Positions 48,863-55,288 of a stretch of 55,288 nt of DNA are shown piece after piece; position 1 is the stretch's first letter, and the number at the start of each line of letters is the position of its first letter. This DNA is from Bacteroidales bacterium. Lineage in GTDB: Bacteria > Bacteroidota > Bacteroidia > Bacteroidales > FEN-979. The stretch is taken from contig JADGPR010000012.1 of NCBI GenBank assembly GCA_017882335.1, positions 1-55,288 of the forward strand, written 5' to 3'. The position numbers were made by a program, and so were the translations under genes. A model generated the notes under the pieces. That model worked only from the letters and a program-made list of their open reading frames with translations. It was not told the DNA's origin and made no database searches.

Positions 48863-49804
48863 TTACATTTTAATCCGGTTGATGGACAGCTTTGTCAGGT
48901 CCATGGTTCCCAGGCCGGCATCATGGGCAAGCTTGATGTGAGGGACATTTGCAGGTTCGACCCCGAACAACTTGGCAGCAGCAGCATCGGCAGCAACAAT
49001 ATCCTTTGAGAGGATGAGTGATTTCATCATCACCACATCCTCTTCCGATACCCCTCTCGGGCCGCGTTTGGTCATTACCCGGTAGGCATCCACCACGTTC
49101 AGGTCGGGCTTGCGGTATGCTGCAAAATCGGCGATGCACTGGTTCAGATTGTTTCGGTGCCAGTATCCCCGGTCCCACACGATTCCCATATGATTTTTCA
49201 TCGCTGCTGTGATCACTGCCGAACCATGACCTTTCAGCACAGGCACGTTGATTAAGACATCCGAGCTGAGGATCAATTCATGAACCTTGGTTTTTTTCAG
49301 TTTTTTCCCGTTTTTCACATCCACCTCCTGGTAATTGCTTTCCGAATTGGCAGGAACGATCTTTCCGCCGGCATCCTTCACCGCCTTTTGAATCCCGCTG
49401 TTCTCATAGCATTTATTCCAGTTATCACAGGTGTTATCAAAAACGTAAACCGTTTTCGCCCCGGCGCCGAAACATTGTTCGATGATCCGTTTCACCAGGT
49501 CGGGATTGGTGTTGGCTCCACGCTGGGGAGAGGTATCCCATCCGATATTGGGTTTTACCACCACAGTCTGGCCTTTTTTCACAAAATTTTTCATTCCTCC
49601 GAGCGACTCGATGGCCTTGTCGAACATCTGCACCGGCTCGCCGTCTTTGACTGCTACAAGGTCATAAGGTCCGGGTGCTCCGGAAGGTGTCCCGGGAGGT
49701 GGAACTTTCCCGGCGAAGATCTTCCCGAAATCGCCAAAAGTCATCGCAGCGCCTGCAACAACACCTGTCAGAATGCTTTTTTTGAAAAATTCTCTACGGT
49801 CCAT
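48863..49804 (-). CDS. DUF362-domain protein with Tat signal
   Basis: A 313-residue protein with a twin-arginine signal, MDRREFFKKSILTGVVAGAA, so exported folded, probably with a cofactor. The DUF362 core reads KKGQTVVVKPNIGWDTSPQRGANTNPDLVKRIIEQ, then KTKVHELILSSDVLINVPVLKGHGSAVITAAMKNHMG and the end DIVAADAAAAKLFGV. Family function unproven; the conserved 'VKPN' and 'K-x-H' stretches are usual. First gene of a two-gene operon with the polyferredoxin, so a redox partner role is likely. Divergent from dnaG. Confidence 0.85.
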   Translation of the reverse strand: MDRREFFKKSILTGVVAGAAMTFGDFGKIFAGKVPPPGTPSGAPGPYDLVAVKDGEPVQMFDKAIESLGGMKNFVKKGQTVVVKPNIGWDTSPQRGANTNPDLVKRIIEQCFGAGAKTVYVFDNTCDNWNKCYENSGIQKAVKDAGGKIVPANSESNYQEVDVKNGKKLKKTKVHELILSSDVLINVPVLKGHGSAVITAAMKNHMGIVWDRGYWHRNNLNQCIADFAAYRKPDLNVVDAYRVMTKRGPRGVSEEDVVMMKSLILSKDIVAADAAAAKLFGVEPANVPHIKLAHDAGLGTMDLTKLSINRIKM

Positions 49805-49910
49805 GGGATGTGATTTAGATCATAAAAGTACAAATATCAACAACATCTTAAACATTTTACGCGTCAGGATTAATCGATTTTTGTTACCTTAGCTGAGAAA
49901 AAAACACCGT

Positions 49911-51875
49911 TTGATCACGCCCGAAACCATTTCAAACATCTTGTCTGCCGCACGGATCGAAGAGGTCATTGCAGATTTTGTTTCCCTGAAAAGAAGAGGG
50001 ACAAATTATATCGGGTTGTGCCCTTTTCATAACGAGAAAACTCCTTCATTTACAGTATCTCCTGCAAAAGGCATTTTCAAGTGTTTCGGATGCGGAAAAG
50101 CAGGGAATACAGTAAACTTCCTGATGGAGCATGAGCACTATACTTATCCGGAAGCATTGCGGTTCTTGGCAAAACGGTATCACATTGAGATCGCGGAAGA
50201 AGAACAGACTCCGGAAAAGATCCAGGAACAAAATGAAAAGGAAACCCTGTTCCTCATTAACCAGTTTGCCCAACAATATTTTGAACAAAACTTATTCTAT
50301 ACCGAGGACGGGAAGGCGATCGGGCTTACCTACCTGCAGGAACGCGGCTTCCGGGAAGAATACATCCGGAAGTTTCAGCTGGGTTATTCGAAAGAAGGAT
50401 GGGAAGATTTTTCATCCCATGCAGTTTCGGAAGGATATAGACCCGAATATCTCGTAAAAACAGGACTTTCCATCCAAAAAGAGAGCCGGCTGATCGACCG
50501 TTTCCACGGTCGTGTGATGTTTCCGATCCACAGCGCCTCGGGGAGGATTATCGGTTTCGGTGGGCGTATCCTCAGTGCCGACAAACAAACGGCCAAATAT
50601 TTGAATTCTCCCGAATCAGACATCTATAATAAAAGCAAATCGCTTTACGGGCTGTATTATGCAAGAAATTCCATAGTCGCAAAAAACAACTGCTACCTCG
50701 TGGAAGGATATACCGATGTGATCTCCCTGCACCAGGCCGGCATCGAAAACGTGGTGGCATCTTCGGGCACTTCTCTTACTACTGACCAGGTCAAACTTAT
50801 TCAGCGTTATACCCAGAACATCACGATCCTGTATGACGGCGATCCCGCCGGAATCAAGGCCTCATTAAGAGGTATCGACATGATCCTGGAACAGGGAATG
50901 AACGTAAAGATCGTGCTCTTTCCCGAAAAAGAAGATCCGGATTCCTTCGCACGTACACACCGGGCCGCTGAAGTGGAAGAGTTCATCGCTAAAAATGCCG
51001 TCAACTTTATCCTTTTCAAGACCCGGCTCCTGCTTAAGGAAACGGCCGGCGATCCGGTCAAAAAAGCCGAATTGGTGAAAGAAATAGTAAATACGATCGC
51101 CATTATCCCGGATGGCATCACACGTACCTTTTTCACCCGTGAATGCTCATCGCTGCTGGCAGTTCCGGAACAGACGCTGGTTAATGAGATGAACAAGATC
51201 CTGCGAAAAAAATTCTCGAAAAAACTGCAGGAAGAAGGACAGCAACCCTACCTGGAACCGGAAGATACTGCGACCACCGCGCCACAGATCGAATTCGACC
51301 TCGACTCAAGTGAATCCCAGGAAAAAGAGATCATCCGGCTGTTATTGCAATTCGGCAGCGAATCCATCACTCTGAAACAAAAAAACGGCGACGAACCGGA
51401 AGAAGAAACCCAATTAAAGGTTGCCGACCTCATCATCCAGGACCTGCTAAGGGATGAGATTCCATTCGAATCGCCTGTATGCCGGCAGATCTTCAATGAA
51501 ATGGCCGAACTTCAGCAAAAAGGCGTCATTACCGATAAAGATTATTTCCTTCATCATCCCGATCCCATCCTGGCAACCCTTGCCATCGACCTTATCATCC
51601 TCCCCTACGAACTCAGCCATCACTGGGCAAAAAATCAAATTTACGTTCAGCCCGAAATCGACCGTTTGTTGCTTTCTGTTTATCCGGCCCTTTATGCCTT
51701 CAAGGCAAAAAAGATTGAACGGATGATTGCCGATAACCAGAAAAGGCTCAAAGAAATTAAATCGGGAAAAGAAGATATCGAAGATATCACGCAGTGTCTC
51801 AATCAGCAAAAAAAACTGGAAGAGATCCGGGGCCGGATACAAGGCAGGGCACTGGGGAGAACCATAATTAAGTAA
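49911..51875 (+). CDS. dnaG: DNA primase
   Basis: A 654-residue primase that makes RNA primers for replication. The start is TTG at 49911 (then ITPETISNIL); no ATG stands between it and the essential start of the zinc domain. CHC2 zinc finger: CPFHNEKTPSF and CFGCG (about 38-65). Toprim core: LVEGYTDVISLHQAGI with the catalytic Glu, SSGTSLTTDQ, and DGDPAGIKAS with the metal Asp pair. The C-terminal helicase-binding domain is about 430-650. Complete. Divergent from the DUF362 gene; the 106-bp gap has TTACCTTAG at 49886-49894, close to a -7 box. Confidence 0.95.
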   Translation: MITPETISNILSAARIEEVIADFVSLKRRGTNYIGLCPFHNEKTPSFTVSPAKGIFKCFGCGKAGNTVNFLMEHEHYTYPEALRFLAKRYHIEIAEEEQTPEKIQEQNEKETLFLINQFAQQYFEQNLFYTEDGKAIGLTYLQERGFREEYIRKFQLGYSKEGWEDFSSHAVSEGYRPEYLVKTGLSIQKESRLIDRFHGRVMFPIHSASGRIIGFGGRILSADKQTAKYLNSPESDIYNKSKSLYGLYYARNSIVAKNNCYLVEGYTDVISLHQAGIENVVASSGTSLTTDQVKLIQRYTQNITILYDGDPAGIKASLRGIDMILEQGMNVKIVLFPEKEDPDSFARTHRAAEVEEFIAKNAVNFILFKTRLLLKETAGDPVKKAELVKEIVNTIAIIPDGITRTFFTRECSSLLAVPEQTLVNEMNKILRKKFSKKLQEEGQQPYLEPEDTATTAPQIEFDLDSSESQEKEIIRLLLQFGSESITLKQKNGDEPEEETQLKVADLIIQDLLRDEIPFESPVCRQIFNEMAELQQKGVITDKDYFLHHPDPILATLAIDLIILPYELSHHWAKNQIYVQPEIDRLLLSVYPALYAFKAKKIERMIADNQKRLKEIKSGKEDIEDITQCLNQQKKLEEIRGRIQGRALGRTIIK

Positions 51876-51898
51876 AGAGTAAAGAGTGAAGAAAGGGA

Positions 51899-51926
51899 GT
51901 CAGAAGTCGGATGTCGGAAGTCGGAG
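51899..51926. repeat. Micro-repeat family J (GAAGTCGG/GATGTCGG)
   Basis: GTCAGAAGTCGGATGTCGGA followed by AGTCGGAG: three 8-bp words. An inverted relative lies at 53041-53108, so the two flank the aldo/keto reductase gene. Just before it, AGTAAAGAGTAAAGAGTGAA (51871-51890) is another tandem run. Confidence 0.6.
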
Positions 51927-51970
51927 AATAGACAATTGACTGGTGAATGCTCAATAAATTCACTCACGCA

Positions 51971-52040
51971 ACCCTGTAGGGGTGGAATATTTATAGAAAG
52001 GCGGGAAACACAACAATTTAAAACCCCGTAGGGGTGACAT
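51971..52040. repeat. Paired CCCCGTAGGGG elements
   Basis: ACCCTGTAGGGGTGGAATAT (51971-51990) and CCCCGTAGGGGTGACATTAT (52024-52043) are two related palindromic cores, CCC(T/C)GTAGGGG, in the same orientation 53 bp apart. The spacer includes AAAGGCGGGAAACACAACAA. I know this phrase as a common intergenic repeat of Bacteroidota. Part of the 238-bp gap between dnaG and the reductase. Confidence 0.65.
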
Positions 52041-52113
52041 TATAATGGATGGCGAAGAGTGAAGTTGGTATACAGAAAACTGAAAATAATAAAAAGGATC
52101 AAAATAGAAGACT

Positions 52114-52938
52114 ATGTCAATCCTGAACGAAATCTATACCCTGTACAACGGTATAAATATCCCGAAGCTAGGTTTTGGAACCTGGCAGATCAGCAATACA
52201 GCTGCTTATGAAGCCGTTTCGGTTGCATTGAAAACAGGCTACCGCCACATTGATACCGCCAGGGCTTATGGCAATGAAGAAAATGTCGGAAGGGCTGTCC
52301 GGGATTCGAAGCTGAAGCGGGAAGAGGTGTTCGTCACGAGCAAATTACCCGCCGAGATTAAAGGATTTAAAGAAGCCCATGCCTCATTTGAAAAGACGAT
52401 ACGTAACCTGGGTTTCGACTATCTCGATCTGTTCCTGATCCATGCTCCCTGGCCCTGGAACGATAAAGGCCGGGATTGTACCGAAGGCAACATCGCCTCC
52501 TGGAAAGCCATGGAAGAATTGTACCGTGAGGGGAAGATCCGGGCAATCGGAGTTTCTAATTTCAGTATAACCGATATCAATTCCATCATCGAAAACTGTG
52601 AGATTATCCCGATGGTCAACCAGATCGCCCTCTACATCGGGCATATTCAGAATGCCCTTACGGATTACTGCCGGAGGCAGAACATCCTTGTGGAAGCTTA
52701 TTCTCCCTTAGCCACCGGGGGCGCCCTGAAAAGAGAAGCCATCCGTGAGGTGGCTAAGAAATACAACGTATCTCCTGCACAGGTTTGTATCCGTTATCTA
52801 TTGCAAAAAGAGCTGTTGCCACTTCCCAAGTCCACCCACGCCAACCGGATCGCTGAAAATGCAGATGTCGGGTTTATAATCCGGGAAGATGATATAGAAA
52901 TCCTTGATTCCATCCGCCAGGATTTCAGGCATTTTTAA
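52114..52938 (+). CDS. Aldo/keto reductase
   Basis: A 274-residue NADPH-dependent reductase with the (beta/alpha)8 fold. Tetrad: Asp in YRHIDTARAYGNE and Tyr in the same motif (AYGNEENVG), Lys in FVTSKLP, His in DLFLIHAPWPW. Other marks: KIRAIGVSNF, NQIALYIGH (usual NQxxxxP; here the Pro/His context differs) and LLPLPKSTHANRIAEN, the NADPH 2'-phosphate loop 'P-K-S-x-x-x-x-R-I-x-E-N'. Full length; the substrate, an aldehyde or ketone, is open. The gene is bracketed by inverted relatives of one micro-repeat (51899-51926 and 53041-53108). Confidence 0.9.
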   Translation: MSILNEIYTLYNGINIPKLGFGTWQISNTAAYEAVSVALKTGYRHIDTARAYGNEENVGRAVRDSKLKREEVFVTSKLPAEIKGFKEAHASFEKTIRNLGFDYLDLFLIHAPWPWNDKGRDCTEGNIASWKAMEELYREGKIRAIGVSNFSITDINSIIENCEIIPMVNQIALYIGHIQNALTDYCRRQNILVEAYSPLATGGALKREAIREVAKKYNVSPAQVCIRYLLQKELLPLPKSTHANRIAENADVGFIIREDDIEILDSIRQDFRHF

Positions 52939-52950
52939 CTGATCGTCCCC

Positions 52951-53040
52951 TTGTCCTTGCGAGGAGCAAAGCGACGAAGCAATCTCCTTTAGTTATCCAA
53001 AACCCTTGTCATTGCGAGGCACGCAGTGTCGAAGCAACCT
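52951..53040. repeat. Two copies of the TTGTCATTGCGAGG repeat
   Basis: TTGTCCTTGCGAGGAGCAAA (52951-52970, on to GCGACGAAGCAATCT at 52985) and TTGTCATTGCGAGGCACGCA (53006-53025, on to GTGTCGAAGCAACCT at 53040) are 35-bp copies in direct order. Each can fold through its TTGCGAGG...CGAAGCAA part. I recognise this phrase from genomes of several phyla. It is part of the 420-bp gap 52939-53358. Confidence 0.7.
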
Positions 53041-53108
53041 CCATCCTCCATTCTCCATCTTCAGTCTTCTGACCTCTGACTTCTGATCTCGGATTTCTGA
53101 CCCCTGAC
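53041..53108. repeat. Micro-repeat family J, inverted copy
   Basis: CCATTCTCCATCTTCAGTCT, then TCTGACCTCTGACTTCTGAT, then CTCGGATTTCTGACCCCTGA: tandem words TCTGAC, CTCTGAC and TTCTGAT. Reverse complement of the 51899 run in type. A short relative is at 27663-27684. The rest of the gap, 53109-53358, is A/T-rich and empty. Confidence 0.6.
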
Positions 53109-53358
53109 ATTCCTCTGGTAGTGTGAGGTATTTTCAAACCGATTCAGAATTCAGTACTGGCCGTATAACGGACATTTATTCCCTTTTGAAAACTCCTTCC
53201 TTAAAAAACAACATAACAAAAAATTGGAAAACACAAATATTGTTTCCTGAACAGGGCAACCCGCCACATATTTACAGGTCTATTAATCATTAATCTCATT
53301 ACGGCTTCAAGAGATATATCTTCAGAATTGATAATAATATTCAAAAATTTTTGGTCTT

Positions 53359-54771
53359 ATGAAAAAGATCTTCTTTTTAGTTATCCTGCTGATCGCTGGA
53401 AACTTTGTCCTTAGGACTACTTGTTCGGCACAACCCGGTGCTGATAATGGATGGAGTAAAAACCCGCTGTTGAACACATGGCAATATGTTGGTTCACCGG
53501 GTATTTCCGTCGGAGGCGCCTATAACGATGATATCGTCCTGGCGTTTAGCCCAACAGGGCAGCCCTATGCAGCCTTCACAGACACGGACAATTCCTGGAA
53601 AGTAACCGTTATGAAGTTTGATGGCTCATCTTGGGTTACTATCGGAACACCAGGTAGCACCATTACCTATTATAATATAAGTATTGCATTCAGTCCATCC
53701 GGTCAGCTTTATCTGGCCTTTTCGTCAGATTCCAATAATACACAAAAAGCCATCGTGATGAAGTATGACGGGACCGATTGGTCAACGGTTGGGACACTGG
53801 GAATTTCATTTTGGGAGCCCTGGTTTATTAAGCTGGCTTTTGGCCCTTTAGGGTTACCGTATCTTGCCTTTGCGGATTTAGATGGAACAGGGTACTGGAG
53901 GGCAAGGGTCATGAAATTTAATGGTACCGACTGGGTGTATGTTGGTCCTCCGGCAGTCTCAGAAGGGTGGGCTGAATTCCTCAATCTTGCTTTCAGTCCG
54001 TCCGGTCAACCTTATGTGGCTTATATTGATAATGAACAAATCTCCGTCAAGAAATTCGACGGAACTGACTGGGTATATGTGGGATCCCCGAAATTCGTTT
54101 GGGCATTACCGACCGCTGGACTCCCTCTTGTAATTAATTCATCGGGAGATCCATATATTGCATTTGGGAACTTCTCTGCCTATAAGATGTCGGTCATGAA
54201 ATTTGACGGAACAAATTGGGTATATGTTGGAACCGACGGGTTTTCTAATCCAATTTATAAAAACGTTACGATGACAATAAGTCCGACTGATCTGTTGTAT
54301 GCCGCATTTTCAGATGCTTCGAATTTGGATAAAGCCACGGTGATGAATTATGATGGTGCTAACTGGGTTAACGTCGGAATAGCGGGTTTTACACCGGAAT
54401 ATGCCGGCTGGAAGAACCTGGCGATTGATCCTTCGGGCATCCCCTACCTGGCATTTCAGGATTCAGCATACCTCGACAAAATATCAGTAATGAAATATGA
54501 TGTAGCAAGCCAGGGGATTCAGGAAAAACGGAATTTATCCTTTTCTGTCTATCCGAATCCCGTCAAAGACCTTCTGACTTTAGATCTGAAAACTAATAAC
54601 AGTGCTGGGAAACAGGTTGAAATCTATAATGTGGAAGGAAAAATGGTATATGAAACCCAAACCTATGAGAATAAGATGATCCTGAATGTTAAGAACTACC
54701 CTTCCGGTGTTTATTTCATAAAACTAACGACGAAAACATTCAGTTCCCTCGGAAAGTTTTGCAAAGAATAG
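53359..54771 (+). CDS. Secreted T9SS cargo with propeller-like repeats (paralogue of 16014)
   Basis: A 470-residue secreted protein. Signal peptide about 1-25 (MKKIFFLVILLIAGNFVL). Seven repeats of about 48-52 residues with the core 'V-M-K-F-D-G-[ST]-x-W-V-x-[IV]-G-x-P' and 'L-A-F-x-P-x-G-x-P-Y-[VL]-A-[FY]-x-D', as in VMKFDGSSWVTIGTPGS, VMKFNGTDWVYVGPPAV and VMNYDGANWVNVGIAGF. The T9SS type A sorting domain starts near 395 (SFSVYPNPVKDLLTLDLKT ... NYPSGVYFIKLTT). Repeats and order match the protein at 16014. No catalytic motif found. Followed by another propeller gene 132 bp later on the same strand. Confidence 0.85.
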   Translation: MKKIFFLVILLIAGNFVLRTTCSAQPGADNGWSKNPLLNTWQYVGSPGISVGGAYNDDIVLAFSPTGQPYAAFTDTDNSWKVTVMKFDGSSWVTIGTPGSTITYYNISIAFSPSGQLYLAFSSDSNNTQKAIVMKYDGTDWSTVGTLGISFWEPWFIKLAFGPLGLPYLAFADLDGTGYWRARVMKFNGTDWVYVGPPAVSEGWAEFLNLAFSPSGQPYVAYIDNEQISVKKFDGTDWVYVGSPKFVWALPTAGLPLVINSSGDPYIAFGNFSAYKMSVMKFDGTNWVYVGTDGFSNPIYKNVTMTISPTDLLYAAFSDASNLDKATVMNYDGANWVNVGIAGFTPEYAGWKNLAIDPSGIPYLAFQDSAYLDKISVMKYDVASQGIQEKRNLSFSVYPNPVKDLLTLDLKTNNSAGKQVEIYNVEGKMVYETQTYENKMILNVKNYPSGVYFIKLTTKTFSSLGKFCKE

Positions 54772-54903
54772 ATTCAGGGAATCATCACGGTATAACCAAT
54801 AGTTATAATTTATTTACACTAATTTTATCCGTATGAATACGTTTTTGTATTTTCACAAATAGAAAGCGCGGTATCAGTACTATAATCCACTAACATCAAA
54901 ACC

Positions 54904-55288
54904 ATGAAAACAAAATTATTTTTTTTGTTTATGCTGATTTGCAGTATTGCAAACGCACAATCTCCCGACTGGCTTTGGGCGAAAAGTTCGGGCGGCACAA
55001 GCAATGACCTGGTAAAATCAGTTACCACCGATGTACTTGGAAATGTTTATGCGGCAGGATCTTTTTCAAGTCCTTCAATACTCTTTGGCTCTATTACTTT
55101 GCTTAACTCCGGATGTGGAACATTTGATATGTATATTGTAAAATATGATGCTTCCGGCAATGTGCTGTGGGCCAAAAGTGCAGGAGGCCATGATAGTGAT
55201 TATGGATCGTCTGTGGCGGTTGACACATCAGGAAATGTTTATGTCGGCGGAAGTTTCCGGAGTGATTATATTACTTTTGATGCTATAA
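54904..55288 (+). CDS. Secreted SBBP-repeat propeller protein, N-terminal part (cut by window edge)
   Basis: The frame starts at ATG 54904 and stays open to the right edge (128 residues). Signal peptide MKTKLFFLFMLICSIANAQ. Two beta-propeller repeats of the SBBP type follow: DWLWAKSSGGTSNDLVKSVT, TDVLGNVYAAGSFSSPSILFG, YIVKYDASGNVLWAKSAGGH and DTSGNVYVGGSFRSDYITF. The pattern 'W-A-x-S-x-G-G ... D-x-x-G-N-V-Y-x-x-G-x-F' is the family mark. Such proteins in Bacteroidota often end in a T9SS domain, which would lie outside the window. Confidence 0.85.
   Translation, partial: MKTKLFFLFMLICSIANAQSPDWLWAKSSGGTSNDLVKSVTTDVLGNVYAAGSFSSPSILFGSITLLNSGCGTFDMYIVKYDASGNVLWAKSAGGHDSDYGSSVAVDTSGNVYVGGSFRSDYITFDAI

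Noticed and set aside
28081-53108. Micro-repeat runs as CRISPR arrays
   Set aside because: Words are 6-10 bp with no unique spacers of constant length, and no cas gene is present.

Overview
The window looks like chromosomal DNA of an uncultivated member of the Bacteroidota. At least seven proteins end in the Bacteroidota-specific type IX secretion (T9SS) type A sorting domain. There is a GLPGLI protein beside a TonB-type outer-membrane barrel, a BACON-domain protein, and several promoters of the Bacteroidota form TTTG-N19/20-TAnnTTTG. Start codons have no strong Shine-Dalgarno sequences. No phage, plasmid, rRNA or CRISPR array was seen.

Layout. 1-10.6 kb: secreted and envelope proteins (partial carboxypeptidase-regulatory-like protein, two large T9SS cargos, a YiiX-type hydrolase, a DUF4878 lipoprotein, an M13 metallopeptidase lipoprotein, a DUF6146 lipoprotein). 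10.9-11.8 kb: a promoter, a decayed tRNA-Asn copy, an intact tRNA-Asn(GTT), a long hairpin, and a four-helix-bundle (23S-IVP-like) gene between related hairpin repeats. 12-18 kb: a YCF48-type repeat protein, a phosphatidylserine decarboxylase, a propeller-like T9SS cargo and a pyrimidine-dimer glycosylase-like gene. 18-24 kb: an outer-membrane barrel/GLPGLI operon divergent from a histidine kinase/response regulator pair, with direct repeats between them. 24.2-29.3 kb: a five-gene minus-strand cluster (alpha-oxoamine synthase, AcpS, acetate-CoA-ligase-like enzyme, acyl carrier protein, second alpha-oxoamine synthase). 29.5-38.3 kb: an iron alcohol dehydrogenase, a PIN/DUF6364 toxin-antitoxin pair, a 600-bp island of hairpin repeats, an MFS exporter, an EF-G-like GTPase, a PfkB kinase and an Xre-RES toxin-antitoxin pair. 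38.4-49.8 kb: MsrB-MsrA, a cupredoxin-BACON T9SS protein, a Kir-like channel, a U32 peptidase, a PHP phosphatase, a T9SS cargo, a second four-helix-bundle cassette, a GNAT enzyme, and a polyferredoxin/DUF362 pair. 49.9-55.3 kb: DNA primase, an aldo/keto reductase, and two secreted propeller proteins, the last one partial.

The most unusual aspect is what lies between the genes. Many junctions carry short hairpins or tandem micro-repeats whose sequences differ but whose build is similar, and several abut or supply the stop codon of a gene. Two four-helix-bundle genes are each enclosed by hairpins of their own sequence family (11.15-11.82 kb and 46.26-46.79 kb, with a solo copy at 44.34 kb). This suggests small protein-plus-hairpin mobile cassettes. 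The second point of interest is the synthase/ACP/ligase/AcpS/synthase cluster, which has the parts list of a dedicated alpha-oxoamine (amino-ketone lipid or metabolite) pathway.

All calls come from reading the sequence; no database search was run. Residue positions are approximate unless a single residue is named.
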